A stretch of 64,000 nt of DNA from the NCBI RefSeq assembly GCF_029543085.1, contig NZ_CP119967.1:1824501-1888500 (forward strand). Direction: 5' to 3'. Positions 43,348 to 54,457 of this stretch are shown here, piece by piece; positions within the stretch are counted from its first letter, which is position 1, and each line of letters starts with the position of its first letter. The notes under the pieces are model-generated. The model ran no database searches. It worked only from the letters and a program-made list of their open reading frames with translations, and had not been told where the DNA came from. Source of the stretch: Pseudomonas sp. A34-9 (GTDB lineage Bacteria; Pseudomonadota; Gammaproteobacteria; Pseudomonadales; Pseudomonadaceae). The position numbers and the translations under genes were made by a program.

Positions 43348-43374
43348 TAAAGTTCTGTGATTCGATGGCGATAC
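43348..43374 (+). promoter_or_regulatory. FliA (sigma-28) promoter of fliS
   Basis: TAAAGTTC-N11-GGCGATAC: the -35 matches TAAAGTTT at seven of eight positions and the -10 matches GCCGATAA at six of eight with exact spacing. It lies between the fliD terminator and fliS, 38 nt before the ATG. Confidence 0.7.
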
Positions 43375-43411
43375 ACTGGTTATACGAGTCATTGTGGCAA
43401 TGAGGTAGAAC

Positions 43412-43810
43412 ATGAATCCGATGTTAGCCCTTCGGCAGTACCAGAAAGTCGGCGCACACGCTCAGACATCCGAAGCGAGCCCGCACCGTCTGGTGCAAAT
43501 GTTGATGGAAGGTGGACTGGCCCGAATCGCTCAGGCCAAAGGCGCCATCGAGCGCAAGGACATTCCTGGCAAGTGCACTTCGATCAGCAAGGCGATTGGC
43601 ATTGTCAGCGGTCTGCGCGAAGGCCTCGATCTGGAGAACAGCGCAGACACCCTGGCTGATCTGGACGGGCTGTACATCTACATGATGAAGCGCCTCGCCG
43701 AGGCGAACATCAGCAGCGATCCGCGCATTCTCGATGAGGTTGCAGGCTTGCTGAGCACGGTGAAAGAAGGCTGGGATGCCATTGCTCCTGTGCCAGCTCC
43801 GCAGTTCTGA
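43412..43810 (+). CDS. fliS: Flagellin export chaperone FliS
   Basis: A 132-aa all-helical cytosolic chaperone that binds the C-terminus of FliC and prevents early polymerisation. It shows the family signature ALRQYQKVGAHAQTSEASPH, VQMLMEGGLARIAQAKGAIE and GLYIYMMKRLAEAN. Own sigma-28 promoter; a fliT-like gene follows 11 bp later. Confidence 0.95.
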   Translation: MNPMLALRQYQKVGAHAQTSEASPHRLVQMLMEGGLARIAQAKGAIERKDIPGKCTSISKAIGIVSGLREGLDLENSADTLADLDGLYIYMMKRLAEANISSDPRILDEVAGLLSTVKEGWDAIAPVPAPQF

Positions 43811-43821
43811 AGGAGATCGTC

Positions 43822-44118
43822 ATGAGTCTTGTATTGCAGCGAATCGCCGATACCCGTGAAGCGTTGGTCACTGCGCTGGCCGAACGCAACTGGGAAGCCA
43901 TTGGCGAGCTGGATCTGGCTTGCCGTTCCTGTATGGAAGACGTCATGGCTGAAGCTGCGCTGGATGAAGATGCGCTGCGCAACAATCTTGAGGAGCTGCT
44001 GCACGTCTACAAAGAGCTTCTTGAGGTGGCGATGGGTGAGCGGCAGGCGATAGCCAACGAGATGTCGCAGATCACCCAAGCGCAAAAGGCGGCAAAGGTT
44101 TACCATCTGTTTGGTTAA
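43822..44118 (+). CDS. FliT/FleP-like flagellar protein
   Basis: A 98-aa acidic helical protein directly after fliS, preceded by AAGGAG. It occupies the position of fliT (FliD chaperone) in enterobacteria and of fleP (PA1096) in P. aeruginosa. Sequence motifs are weak (heptad-like ALVTALAERNWEAIGELD), so the function is assigned by position. The C-terminus ends KAAKVYHLFG. Confidence 0.75.
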   Translation: MSLVLQRIADTREALVTALAERNWEAIGELDLACRSCMEDVMAEAALDEDALRNNLEELLHVYKELLEVAMGERQAIANEMSQITQAQKAAKVYHLFG

Positions 44119-44155
44119 TTAACCTCCAGTTAATCCAGACATGTGCGCCATAAAT

Positions 44156-44184
44156 TTGACTGTGCACGGTTTTTTGACTTAACT
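44156..44184 (+). promoter_or_regulatory. Candidate sigma-70 promoter of fleQ
   Basis: TTGACT-N17-TTAACT, near-consensus in the -35 and acceptable in the -10, about 100 nt before fleQ. A second TTGACT overlaps at 44175-44180. Consistent with fleQ being the sigma-70-dependent top of the flagellar cascade. Confidence 0.5.
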
Positions 44185-44230
44185 AGTGGCTGTTTTCAGA
44201 TTTCAGGCGTCTACAGGCACATGGTGTCCT

Positions 44231-44247
44231 GCAAGCGTCTCGCTTGC
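44231..44247. repeat. Perfect hairpin in the fleQ leader
   Basis: GCAAGCG-TCT-CGCTTGC, 7-bp stem with a 3-nt loop, 44 nt before the fleQ start and inside the predicted leader RNA. No U-tract follows, so it is not a typical terminator; it could be an operator or an RNA structure. Confidence 0.5.
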
Positions 44248-44290
44248 CCCTAATTTCGGGCATTGAGTTGACTAGGGAAGTTGCTATTGC

Positions 44291-45766
<1,476 letters not shown>

Positions 45767-45778
45767 CGCCTGTTTTTC

Positions 45779-45807
45779 AACTGCTTCATTTATAAGCAGT
45801 TTTTTTT
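45779..45807 (+). terminator. fleQ terminator
   Basis: AACTGCTT-N7-AAGCAGTT followed by T; the T-run ends where the sigma-54 promoter of fleSR begins (45808). Confidence 0.85.
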
Positions 45808-45823
45808 AGGCACGGGTATTGCT
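45808..45823 (+). promoter_or_regulatory. Sigma-54 promoter of fleSR
   Basis: AGGCACG-N4-TTGCT, nearly consensus, with GG (45809-45810) and GC (45821-45822) 10 nt apart. It lies 54 nt before fleS and fits known FleQ/RpoN control of fleSR. Confidence 0.85.
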
Positions 45824-45876
45824 ACAGCCCTCGCAACGTTCCGTTTAACTGACGGTCAGCCAAGCGAGAAAGCACA

Positions 45877-47085
45877 ATGCCCCAAGCCCAGATGTCCTCT
45901 GCCTCCAGTCCCGAGGGGCAGCCGTCCTCCGTAGAGCAGGCAAGCCGACAGGGCCTTGAGCAGGCATTCGAGCTGTTCAGCCAGATGTCCAGCCAGTTGA
46001 CGGACTCCTACAGCATGCTTGAAGCGCGGGTAACCGAGCTCAAAGGTGAGCTGGCGGTGGTCAGTGCCCAGCGTATGCAGGAGCTGGCGGAAAAAGAACG
46101 CTTGGCCAACCGTCTGCAAAACCTCCTTGATCTGTTGCCCGGTGGCGTCATCGTCATCGACGGTCACGGCCGGGTGCGCGAAGCCAATCCGGCGGCCATC
46201 GAACTGCTCGGTCTGCCGCTCGAGGGCGAGATGTGGCGCCATGTGATTGCGCGCTGCTTCGCCCCGCGTGAAGACGACGGTCATGAAATTTCCCTGAAAA
46301 ACGGTCGACGCCTGTCGATTGCCACCCGCTCGCTGGATGCCGAGCCGGGGCAATTGGTGCTGCTCAACGACCTGACAGAAACCCGTCATCTGCAGGATCA
46401 GCTGGCGCGCCACGAGCGTTTGTCTTCGCTTGGCCGCATGGTCGCCTCGCTGGCCCATCAGATCCGCACGCCGCTGTCCGCGGCGTTGCTCTACGCCAGT
46501 CATTTGACTGAGCAGCAATTGCCGGTCGCCACCCAGCAGCGTTTTGCCGGGCGCCTGAAAGAGCGTCTGCATGAGCTGGAGCACCAGGTGCGCGACATGC
46601 TGGTGTTCGCTCGCGGTGAGTTGCCGCTGACCGATCGCCTCACCCCCAATGCCTTGATGCAGGCGCTGCAAGCGGCGGCGCTGACCCATGTGCAGGATCT
46701 GCCAATCCGCTGGCAGTGCGACAGCCATGCCGGCGAACTGCTGTGCAATCGCGACACGCTGGTCGGGGCGCTGTTGAATTTGATCGAGAATGCGATTCAG
46801 GCCAGTGCCGGCGACGTGCGCCTGAAAGTCCACTGCTACACCCGCGACAACACGCTGCGCCTGAGCATCAGCGACAGTGGCAGCGGGATCGAGGCCGCAG
46901 TTCTGGCGCGACTCGGCGAGCCTTTTTTTACGACCAAAGTCACCGGTACCGGCCTGGGCCTGACCGTGGTCAAGGCCGTGGCCCGGGCGCATCAGGGAGA
47001 ATTGCGCCTGCGTTCGCGCGTTGGGCGCGGCACGTGCGCGCAGGTCATCCTGCCGCTGTTTTCCGCTGTACAGGGAGCTGAGTGA
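45877..47085 (+). CDS. fleS: Flagellar sensor histidine kinase FleS
   Basis: A 402-aa soluble kinase with no membrane segment. An N-terminal coiled segment (about 40-80) precedes a PAS domain (about 80-165; NLLDLLPGGVIVIDGHGRV), the dimerisation H-box with H194 (SLAHQIRTPLSAALLY) and the HATPase domain (NLIENAIQAS, SDSGSGI, TGLGLTVVK). It phosphorylates FleR, which turns on late class III genes. GTGA overlap with fleR. Confidence 0.96.
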   Translation: MPQAQMSSASSPEGQPSSVEQASRQGLEQAFELFSQMSSQLTDSYSMLEARVTELKGELAVVSAQRMQELAEKERLANRLQNLLDLLPGGVIVIDGHGRVREANPAAIELLGLPLEGEMWRHVIARCFAPREDDGHEISLKNGRRLSIATRSLDAEPGQLVLLNDLTETRHLQDQLARHERLSSLGRMVASLAHQIRTPLSAALLYASHLTEQQLPVATQQRFAGRLKERLHELEHQVRDMLVFARGELPLTDRLTPNALMQALQAAALTHVQDLPIRWQCDSHAGELLCNRDTLVGALLNLIENAIQASAGDVRLKVHCYTRDNTLRLSISDSGSGIEAAVLARLGEPFFTTKVTGTGLGLTVVKAVARAHQGELRLRSRVGRGTCAQVILPLFSAVQGAE

Positions 47086-48482
47086 AAGACATGGGCATCA
47101 AGGTTTTGCTGGTCGAGGATGACCGCTCGTTGCGCGAGGCACTGGCGGATACGTTGTTGCTGGCCGGCCACGATTACCACGCGGTCGGTTGCGCTGAAGA
47201 CGCGCTGACGGCAGTGTCGCGCGAGGCGTTCAGTCTGGTGGTCAGTGACGTCAACATGCCCGGCATGGATGGTCATCAATTGCTTGCCCTGCTGCGTGCC
47301 CGTCAGCCGCAATTACCCGTGTTACTGATGACGGCCCACGGCGCGGTCGAGCGTGCAGTCGATGCGATGCGTCAGGGCGCGGCGGACTATCTGGTCAAAC
47401 CGTTCGAGCCCAAGGCGTTGCTGGATCTGGTGGCGCGGCATGCGCTGGGCAATATTGGCTTGAGCGAAAGTGAAGGCCCTATCGCCGTCGAACCGGCCAG
47501 TGCGCAACTTCTCGAATTGGCTGCACGAGTGGCACGCAGCGATTCCACGGTGCTGATCTCCGGCGAATCCGGTACGGGTAAAGAAGTGCTGGCGCGCTAT
47601 ATTCATCAGCAATCCCATCGCGCCAGTCAGCCGTTCATTGCGATCAACTGCGCGGCGATCCCTGACAACATGCTCGAAGCGACCCTGTTCGGCCACGAGA
47701 AAGGCTCGTTCACCGGCGCCATCGCCGCGCAGGCCGGCAAGTTCGAACAGGCTGACGGCGGCACGTTGCTGCTCGACGAAATTTCCGAAATGCCCCTTGG
47801 CCTGCAAGCCAAACTACTGCGTGTGTTGCAGGAGCGCGAAGTCGAGCGCGTGGGTGCGCGCAAGCCGATCGCCCTGGATATTCGCGTGGTCGCCACCACT
47901 AACCGCGATCTGGCGGGCGAAGTGGCGGCGGGGCGTTTCCGTGAAGACCTTTATTACCGTTTGTCGGTTTTCCCGCTGGCCTGGCGTCCACTTCGCGAGC
48001 GCACTGCCGATATCCTGCCGCTGGCCGAAAGGTTGCTGGCCAAACACGTCAATAAAATGAAGCACGCCGCAGCGAAACTCTCGCCTGACGCACAAGCCTG
48101 CCTGACCGCGTACCCGTGGCCGGGCAATGTGCGTGAACTGGATAACGCGATTCAGCGTGCGCTGATCTTGCAGCAGGGCGGTTTGATTCAGCCGCAGGAT
48201 TTCTGTCTGGCAGGTCCCGTGACGTACACCGCAGTGCCCGTCGCCGCGCCGCTGTCTTCGGTTATTCGCGAGGTGGAAATCGATACCGATTGCGCCGGTG
48301 CACTGGGTGATGACCTGCGCCGCCGGGAGTTTCAGATGATCATCGACACCCTGCGCGCCGAGCGTGGACGACGTAAGGAAGCCGCGGAAAAACTCGGCAT
48401 CAGCCCGCGCACCCTGCGCTACAAACTGGCGCAAATGCGTGATGCCGGGATGGACGTCGAAGGCTATTTGTTCGCCACCTGA
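47082..48482 (+). CDS. fleR: Flagellar response regulator FleR
   Basis: A 466-aa NtrC-type regulator. The receiver domain has its phosphoacceptor Asp in VVSDVNMPGMDG (D56 from this start), followed by an AAA+ domain with Walker A GESGTGKE, a sigma-54 loop reading GSFTGA rather than GAFTGA, and GGTLLLDEISEM, then a Fis-type HTH (RRKEAAEKLGISPRTLRYKL). The GTG at 47082 has GGGAG at suitable distance and overlaps the fleS stop; an ATG at 47091 is the alternative start (MGIKVLLVEDD). Confidence 0.95.
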   Translation: MKDMGIKVLLVEDDRSLREALADTLLLAGHDYHAVGCAEDALTAVSREAFSLVVSDVNMPGMDGHQLLALLRARQPQLPVLLMTAHGAVERAVDAMRQGAADYLVKPFEPKALLDLVARHALGNIGLSESEGPIAVEPASAQLLELAARVARSDSTVLISGESGTGKEVLARYIHQQSHRASQPFIAINCAAIPDNMLEATLFGHEKGSFTGAIAAQAGKFEQADGGTLLLDEISEMPLGLQAKLLRVLQEREVERVGARKPIALDIRVVATTNRDLAGEVAAGRFREDLYYRLSVFPLAWRPLRERTADILPLAERLLAKHVNKMKHAAAKLSPDAQACLTAYPWPGNVRELDNAIQRALILQQGGLIQPQDFCLAGPVTYTAVPVAAPLSSVIREVEIDTDCAGALGDDLRRREFQMIIDTLRAERGRRKEAAEKLGISPRTLRYKLAQMRDAGMDVEGYLFAT

Positions 48483-48533
48483 GCCGTGCTGCCAAAAGTT
48501 GAAAATGCTTTTCTGAAAGGGGTGCCCATGAGC

Positions 48534-48549
48534 TGGCACCCTTGTTGCT
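48534..48549 (+). promoter_or_regulatory. Sigma-54 promoter of fliE operon
   Basis: TGGCACC-N4-TTGCT with GG (48535-48536) and GC (48547-48548) 10 nt apart, 62 nt before fliE. Its -24 region is the right arm of an inverted repeat GGGTGCC (48520-48526)/GGCACCC (48535-48541). Confidence 0.85.
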
Positions 48550-48610
48550 AATACCTGTGTACCCGCCGAGTGAGTGTCAAAAAATTGCGGGCCGCCCAAG
48601 AGAGTAGACC

Positions 48611-48940
48611 ATGAGCCAAGGTATTGAATTTAATCGGTTGATGACAGACATGAAGGCCATGAAGCTGGATGCCATGTCTGCACCGAAATCGACGACCGCT
48701 GTCCCTGAACTGGCGGGCAGCAGCTTTTCCGACATGCTCGGTCAGGCGATCAACAAGGTCAGCGATACCCAGCAGGCATCGACTCAGTTGGCCAACGCAT
48801 TTGAAGTGGGTAAAAGCGGCGTCGATCTGACGGACGTGATGATCGCTTCGCAAAAAGCCAGCGTGTCGTTCCAGGCTCTGACCCAGGTGCGCAACAAGCT
48901 GGTTCAGGCTTATCAAGACATCATGCAGATGCCGGTTTAA
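48611..48940 (+). CDS. fliE: Flagellar hook-basal body protein FliE
   Basis: A 109-aa protein joining the MS-ring to the proximal rod. The C-terminal signature [20 protein letters not shown] and [13 protein letters not shown] are intact. The ATG at 48611 follows AGAGTAG. First gene of fliE-F-G-H-I-J with a sigma-54 promoter at 48534. Confidence 0.96.
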   Translation: MSQGIEFNRLMTDMKAMKLDAMSAPKSTTAVPELAGSSFSDMLGQAINKVSDTQQASTQLANAFEVGKSGVDLTDVMIASQKASVSFQALTQVRNKLVQAYQDIMQMPV

Positions 48941-48955
48941 GGACGAGATTGAGTC

Positions 48956-50743
48956 ATGGCAGAAGCAGTCGCCGATAACGTTCCGGCCAAGGCCACCCCG
49001 ATAGACGGCAAACCGCCGCTGTTCGGCCTGTCCTTCCTGGAAAACCTCTCCGAGATGACCGTGCTGCGTCAGGTGGGCCTGTTGGTCGGCCTGGCTGCGA
49101 GCGTGGCGATTGGCTTTGCCGTGGTGCTGTGGTCGCAGCAGCCGGATTACCGTCCGTTGTACGGCAGCCTTGCCGGCATGGACGCCAAGCAGGTCATGGA
49201 GACCCTGGCCGCCGCCGACATTCCTTACAACGTCGAACCTAACTCCGGTGCCTTGCTGGTCAAGGCCGATGACTTGTCCCGTGCGCGGATGAAACTCGCT
49301 GCTGCTGGTGTCACTCCCAGCGACGGCAATATCGGTTTCGAAATCCTCGACAAGGAACAGGGGCTGGGCACCAGCCAGTTCATGGAAGCGACGCGTTATC
49401 GTCGCGGCCTCGAAGGTGAACTGGCGCGGACCATTTCCAGCCTGAACAACGTCAAGGGTGCCCGTGTGCATCTGGCGATTCCGAAGAGTTCGGTGTTCGT
49501 GCGTGATGAGCGCAAGCCAAGTGCTTCGGTATTGGTTGAGCTGTATTCCGGCCGTTCGCTGGAGCCAGGCCAGGTCATTGCGATCATCAATCTGGTGGCG
49601 ACCTCCGTTCCCGAGCTGAGCAAATCGCAGATCACCGTCGTCGACCAGAAGGGCACCTTGCTCTCTGATCAGGCGGAGAACTCCGAAATGACCATGGCCG
49701 GCAAGCAGTTCGATTACAGCCGTCGCGTGGAAAGCATGCTCACCCAGCGTGTGCACAACATCCTGCAGCCAGTACTGGGCAACGATCGCTACAAGGCTGA
49801 GGTCTCGGCCGATATCGATTTCAACGCCGTCGAGTCCACCGCCGAGCAGTTCAACCCGGATCAACCGGCGTTGCGCAGCGAGCAGTCGGTCAACGAACAA
49901 CGCACCGCCAGCAATGGCCCGCAAGGTGTGCCGGGTGCCCTGAGCAACCAGCCACCATCGCCAGCCTCGGCGCCGCAAACCACCGGTGGCGCCGCAGCGC
50001 CGGCCACCATGGTCCAGCCCGGCCAGCCATTGGTTGACGCCAACGGTCAGCAGATCATGGACCCGGCCACCGGCCAGCCAATGCTCGCGCCATACCCGGC
50101 CGACAAGCGTCAACAATCGACCAAGAACTTCGAGCTTGACCGCTCCATCAGCCACACCAAACAGCAGCAGGGTCGCCTGAATCGTCTGTCGGTGTCGGTG
50201 GTGGTCGACGATCAGGTCAAGGTCAACGCGGCCAACGGTGAAACCACCCGTGCGCCGTGGAGCGCCGACGAATTGGCGCGCTTCACCCGTCTGGTGCAGG
50301 ACGCCGTCGGTTTCGACGCCAGCCGTGGTGACAGCGTCAGCGTGATCAACATGCCGTTCTCCGCCGAGCGCGGCGAAGTGATTGCCGATATTCCGTTCTA
50401 CTCCCAGCCATGGTTCTGGGACATCGTCAAACAAGTGCTGGGTGTGTTGTTCATCCTGGTGCTGGTGTTTGGTGTGCTGCGTCCGGTGCTTAACAACATC
50501 ACCGGCGGCGGCAAAGGCAAGGAGCTGGCCGGTCTTGGCAGCGACGTGGAACTCGGTGGCATGGGCGGCCTGGACGGCGAACTGTCCAACGACCGCGTGA
50601 GCCTCGGTGGTCCGCAGAGCATTCTGTTGCCGAGCCCGAGCGAGGGTTATGACGCGCAACTGAATGCAATCAAGAGTCTGGTGGCAGAAGACCCGGGTCG
50701 CGTGGCCCAGGTCGTGAAAGAGTGGATTAACGCAGATGAGTGA
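48956..50743 (+). CDS. fliF: Flagellar MS-ring protein FliF
   Basis: A 595-aa inner-membrane ring protein. TM1 at about 38-58 (VGLLVGLAASVAIGFAVVLW), TM2 at about 482-502 (VLGVLFILVLVFGVL), a large periplasmic region with YscJ/FliF motifs (DYRPLYGSLAGMDAKQVMET, GSLEPGQ-like SGRSLEPGQVIAI), and a C-terminal FliG-binding tail. It overlaps fliG by 8 nt, typical of this operon. Confidence 0.97.
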   Translation: MAEAVADNVPAKATPIDGKPPLFGLSFLENLSEMTVLRQVGLLVGLAASVAIGFAVVLWSQQPDYRPLYGSLAGMDAKQVMETLAAADIPYNVEPNSGALLVKADDLSRARMKLAAAGVTPSDGNIGFEILDKEQGLGTSQFMEATRYRRGLEGELARTISSLNNVKGARVHLAIPKSSVFVRDERKPSASVLVELYSGRSLEPGQVIAIINLVATSVPELSKSQITVVDQKGTLLSDQAENSEMTMAGKQFDYSRRVESMLTQRVHNILQPVLGNDRYKAEVSADIDFNAVESTAEQFNPDQPALRSEQSVNEQRTASNGPQGVPGALSNQPPSPASAPQTTGGAAAPATMVQPGQPLVDANGQQIMDPATGQPMLAPYPADKRQQSTKNFELDRSISHTKQQQGRLNRLSVSVVVDDQVKVNAANGETTRAPWSADELARFTRLVQDAVGFDASRGDSVSVINMPFSAERGEVIADIPFYSQPWFWDIVKQVLGVLFILVLVFGVLRPVLNNITGGGKGKELAGLGSDVELGGMGGLDGELSNDRVSLGGPQSILLPSPSEGYDAQLNAIKSLVAEDPGRVAQVVKEWINADE

Positions 50744-51755
50744 TAACCGAGCCGCAGTCGCTAAACTGTCCCGGGTCGATAAAGCCGCGATTCTGCTGCT
50801 GTCGCTGGGTTCGACCGATGCCGCGCAAGTGCTGCGCCACATGGGCCCGAAAGAGGTTCAGCGCGTCGGCGTGGCCATGGCGCAGATGGGCAACGTCCAT
50901 CGCGAGCAGGTCGAGCAGGTCATGAGCGAATTCGTCGACATCGTCGGCGACCAGACCAGCCTCGGCGTCGGCTCCGACGACTACGTGCGCAAAATGCTCA
51001 CCCAGGCACTGGGTGAAGACAAAGCCAACGGCCTGATCGACCGCATCCTGCTCGGTGGCAACACCAGCGGCCTCGACAGCCTGAAATGGATGGAGCCGCG
51101 CGCCGTTGCCGACGTGATCCGTTACGAACACCCGCAGATTCAGGCGATCGTGGTCGCGTACCTCGACCCGGATCAGGCCGGTGAAGTGCTCGGCAACTTC
51201 GACCACAAGGTGCGTCTGGACATCATCCTGCGCGTCTCGTCGTTGAACACCGTGCAGCCAGCAGCACTGAAAGAGCTGAACCAGATTCTCGAGAAGCAGT
51301 TCTCCGGCAACTCGAATGCCTCGCGCACCACCTTGGGTGGCATCAAGCGCGCGGCGGATATCATGAACTTCCTCGACAGCTCGATCGAAGGCCAGCTCAT
51401 GGACTCGATCCGCGAAGTCGACGAAGACCTGTCCGGTCAGATCGAAGACCTCATGTTCGTGTTCAACAACCTCGCCGATGTCGACGACCGTGGCATCCAG
51501 GCGTTGCTGCGCGAAGTGTCTTCCGACGTGCTGGTACTGGCCCTCAAGGGTTCGGACGAAGGCGTCAAAGAAAAGATCTTCAAGAACATGTCCAAGCGTG
51601 CCGCCGAACTGTTGCGCGACGACCTCGAGGCCAAAGGCCCGGTACGCGTCAGCGACGTCGAAACGGCACAGAAAGAAATCCTCACCATTGCCCGTCGTAT
51701 GGCCGAAGCCGGCGAAATCGTACTCGGTGGCAAAGGTGGCGAGGAAATGATCTAA
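50736..51755 (+). CDS. fliG: Flagellar motor switch protein FliG
   Basis: A 339-aa rotor component. The EHPQ motif (IRYEHPQIQAIV, middle domain) and the C-terminal torque-generating helix with charged residues (IFKNMSKRAAELLRDDLEAK) are present. It binds FliF by its N-terminus and the MotA-type stator by its C-terminus. Family-typical length. Confidence 0.98.
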   Translation: MSDNRAAVAKLSRVDKAAILLLSLGSTDAAQVLRHMGPKEVQRVGVAMAQMGNVHREQVEQVMSEFVDIVGDQTSLGVGSDDYVRKMLTQALGEDKANGLIDRILLGGNTSGLDSLKWMEPRAVADVIRYEHPQIQAIVVAYLDPDQAGEVLGNFDHKVRLDIILRVSSLNTVQPAALKELNQILEKQFSGNSNASRTTLGGIKRAADIMNFLDSSIEGQLMDSIREVDEDLSGQIEDLMFVFNNLADVDDRGIQALLREVSSDVLVLALKGSDEGVKEKIFKNMSKRAAELLRDDLEAKGPVRVSDVETAQKEILTIARRMAEAGEIVLGGKGGEEMI

Positions 51756-51759
51756 GCCC

Positions 51760-52566
51760 ATGGACAAGCACGACGACGATGTGACGGATCTGATCCGTGC
51801 CCGCGATGTCCGTGGTTTCGAATCCTGGGCCATGCCCAGCTTCGACCCGCCGAAGCCCGAACCCGAGCCTGAGCCGGAGCCCGAACCGCCGGAAATGGAA
51901 GAAGTGCCGCTGGAAGAAGTCCAGCCACTGACCCTGGAAGAACTCGAAAGCATCCGTCAGGAGGCTTACAACGAAGGCTTCGGCATCGGCGAAAAGGAAG
52001 GCTTTCACAGTGCCACCCTCAAGGTGCGTCAGGAGGCCGAGGTAGCGCTGAGCGCCAAACTCGCAAGCCTTGAGCAGTTGATGGCGAACCTGTTCGAGCC
52101 CATCGCCGAGCAAGACACGCAGATTGAAAAGTCGCTGGTCGACCTCGTGCAACACATCACCAAACAGGTGATCAAGCGCGAGCTGGCCATCGATTCCAGC
52201 CAGATCGAACACGTCATGCGCGACGCCCTCAAGCTGTTGCCGCTGGGCGTCGATAACGTGCGCCTGTACGTCAATCCGCAGGACTTCGAGCAGGCCAAGG
52301 CTTTGCGCGAACGTCATGAGGAAACCTGGCGCATCGTCGAAGATGAATCGCTGTTGCCGGGCGGTTGCCGGGTTGAAACCGAGCACAGCCGCATCGATGC
52401 CAGTATCGAAACCCGGGTTGTCCAGGTCATGGCGAAGTTGTTCGATCAGTTGCACGAGCAGGCTTTGCACCCGGCTGAAGCGGATCTGAGTCTGGACATT
52501 CCGGAAGACGTAAAACCGACGGCCACGCCTGAAGAGCCGCTCGCGGACGACCCCGATGCGCCTTGA
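51760..52566 (+). CDS. fliH: Flagellar export regulator FliH
   Basis: A 268-aa protein with a Pro/Glu repeat N-terminus ([18 protein letters not shown]), a GxxxG-like helix ([18 protein letters not shown]) and a C-terminal domain related to ATPase peripheral stalks ([20 protein letters not shown]). It holds FliI in a regulatory complex and links it to the C-ring. It overlaps fliI by 11 nt. Confidence 0.95.
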   Translation: MDKHDDDVTDLIRARDVRGFESWAMPSFDPPKPEPEPEPEPEPPEMEEVPLEEVQPLTLEELESIRQEAYNEGFGIGEKEGFHSATLKVRQEAEVALSAKLASLEQLMANLFEPIAEQDTQIEKSLVDLVQHITKQVIKRELAIDSSQIEHVMRDALKLLPLGVDNVRLYVNPQDFEQAKALRERHEETWRIVEDESLLPGGCRVETEHSRIDASIETRVVQVMAKLFDQLHEQALHPAEADLSLDIPEDVKPTATPEEPLADDPDAP

Positions 52567-53914
52567 ACGCACCAGTTTCGCCAAGCGCCTGAGCAGTTAT
52601 GCCGAGGCCGTTGAAATTGCCGGCGCGCCGATTCTTGAAGGTCGCCTGCTGCGCATGGTCGGCCTCACCCTCGAAGCCGAAGGCCTGCGCGCCGCCATGG
52701 GCACGCGATGCCTGGTGATCAATGACGACAGCTATCACCCATCCCAGGTGGAAGCGGAAGTCATGGGTTTCTCCGGCAGCAAAGTCTTTTTGATGCCGGT
52801 CGGCAGCGTTGCCGGTATTGCCCCCGGCGCCCGCGTTGTGCCACTGGCCGATACCGGTCGCCTGCCGATGGGCATGAGCATGCTCGGCCGCGTGCTCGAT
52901 GGCGCCGGTCGCGCGCTGGACGGCAAGGGCGGCATGAAGGCCGAAGACTGGGTGCCGATGGACGGCCCGACGATCAACCCGCTCAACCGTGACCCGATCA
53001 GCGTGCCTCTGGACGTCGGCATCCGTTGCATCAACGGTTTGTTGACGGTCGGCCGTGGCCAGCGTCTCGGTCTGTTCGCCGGTACCGGTGTCGGTAAATC
53101 CGTGCTGCTGGGCATGATGACCCGCTTCACCGAGGCCGACATCATCGTTGTCGGCCTGATCGGTGAGCGCGGTCGGGAAGTTAAAGAATTCATTGAGCAC
53201 AGCCTCGGTGAAGAAGGCCTCAAGCGTTCCGTCGTGGTCGCTTCGCCGGCGGACGATGCGCCGCTGATGCGTCTGCGCGCGGCGATGTACTGCACGCGCA
53301 TCGCCGAGTATTTCCGCGACAAGGGCAAGAACGTCCTGTTGCTGATGGATTCGCTGACCCGTTTCGCCCAGGCCCAGCGGGAAATCGCCCTGGCCATCGG
53401 CGAACCGCCGGCGACCAAGGGGTATCCGCCGTCGGTGTTCGCCAAGTTGCCGAAACTCGTTGAGCGCGCCGGTAATGCGGAGAAGGGCGGTGGTTCGATT
53501 ACCGCGTTCTACACCGTGTTGTCCGAAGGCGATGACCAGCAGGACCCGATTGCCGACTCGGCCCGAGGCGTACTCGACGGCCACATCGTGCTGTCGCGGC
53601 GTCTGGCCGAAGAAGGGCACTATCCAGCGATCGACATCGAAGCGTCGATCAGCCGGGTTATGCCGGCGGTGGTCTCGCCGGAACACATGCAGCGCGCGCA
53701 ATATTTCAAGCAGTTGTGGTCGCGTTATCAGCAGAGCCGCGATCTGATCAGTGTTGGCGCCTACGTTGCCGGCGGCGATCGCGAGACCGATCTGGCGATC
53801 TCTCTGCAACCGCAGTTGGTTCGCTATCAGCGTCAAGGGCTGAACGACAAAATCAACATGGGCGAAAGTCAATCTTACCTCGCCACCCTGTTTGCCCCAG
53901 CGGCGGGCGGCTAA
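52556..53914 (+). CDS. fliI: Flagellar export ATPase FliI
   Basis: A 452-aa F1-beta-like type III export ATPase. Walker [16 protein letters not shown] (about 175-190), Walker [35 protein letters not shown] and GRGREVKEF are diagnostic. It unfolds and feeds substrates to the FlhA/FlhB gate. The ATG at 52556 lies within the end of fliH. Confidence 0.98.
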   Translation: MRLERTSFAKRLSSYAEAVEIAGAPILEGRLLRMVGLTLEAEGLRAAMGTRCLVINDDSYHPSQVEAEVMGFSGSKVFLMPVGSVAGIAPGARVVPLADTGRLPMGMSMLGRVLDGAGRALDGKGGMKAEDWVPMDGPTINPLNRDPISVPLDVGIRCINGLLTVGRGQRLGLFAGTGVGKSVLLGMMTRFTEADIIVVGLIGERGREVKEFIEHSLGEEGLKRSVVVASPADDAPLMRLRAAMYCTRIAEYFRDKGKNVLLLMDSLTRFAQAQREIALAIGEPPATKGYPPSVFAKLPKLVERAGNAEKGGGSITAFYTVLSEGDDQQDPIADSARGVLDGHIVLSRRLAEEGHYPAIDIEASISRVMPAVVSPEHMQRAQYFKQLWSRYQQSRDLISVGAYVAGGDRETDLAISLQPQLVRYQRQGLNDKINMGESQSYLATLFAPAAGG

Positions 53915-53920
53915 CCGCTC

Positions 53921-54373
53921 ATGGCTGCCGTCAGTCGAGCCGCGCGTCTGGCGCCGGTGGTGGACATGGCCGAACAGGCCGAGAAAACCGCTGTGCAACG
54001 GCTGGGCTATTTTCAGGGTCAGGTGAAGGTCGCGGAAAGCAAACTGGCCGACCTCAATGCCTTTCGTCTGGATTACTCCGAGCAATGGATCGTGCGCGGC
54101 AGCACCGGCGTGAGCGGGCAATGGTTGCTCGGCTTTCAGGGCTTTCTGGCGCAACTCGATACCGCCGTTGACCAGCAGCGCCAGAGTCTGGTCTGGCACC
54201 AGAACAAACTCGACAAGGCGCGTGAAGAATGGCAACAGGCGTTTGCCAAGGTCGAAGGCCTGCGCAAGCTGGTGCAGCGTTACCGCGAAGAGGCGCAACG
54301 CCTCGAAGACAAGCGCGAGCAGAAGCTGCTTGATGAGTTGTCGCAGCGCTTGCCGCGCCACCAGCCTTTCTAA
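53921..54373 (+). CDS. fliJ: Flagellar export protein FliJ
   Basis: A 150-aa coiled-coil protein, helical throughout (ARLAPVVDMAEQAEKTAVQR, LDKAREEWQQAFAKVEGLRK). It acts as the central stalk of the FliI hexamer and in chaperone escort. Last gene of fliEFGHIJ; a REP palindrome begins right after the stop. Confidence 0.93.
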   Translation: MAAVSRAARLAPVVDMAEQAEKTAVQRLGYFQGQVKVAESKLADLNAFRLDYSEQWIVRGSTGVSGQWLLGFQGFLAQLDTAVDQQRQSLVWHQNKLDKAREEWQQAFAKVEGLRKLVQRYREEAQRLEDKREQKLLDELSQRLPRHQPF

Positions 54374-54375
54374 AA

Positions 54376-54457
54376 CAAGATCAAAAGATCGCAGCGTGCC
54401 GCAGCTCCTACAGGGATCGGTGTAGGAGCTGCGGCACGCTGCGATCTTTTGATCTTG
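54376..54457. repeat. REP palindrome pair after fliJ
   Basis: Perfect 37-nt inverted arms (54376-54412 and 54421-54457) with an 8-nt loop, beginning CAAGATCAAAAGATCGCAGC. Both arms carry the GCGTGCCGC version of the mini-stem. It starts 3 bp after the fliJ stop and separates it from hsbA. Confidence 0.9.
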
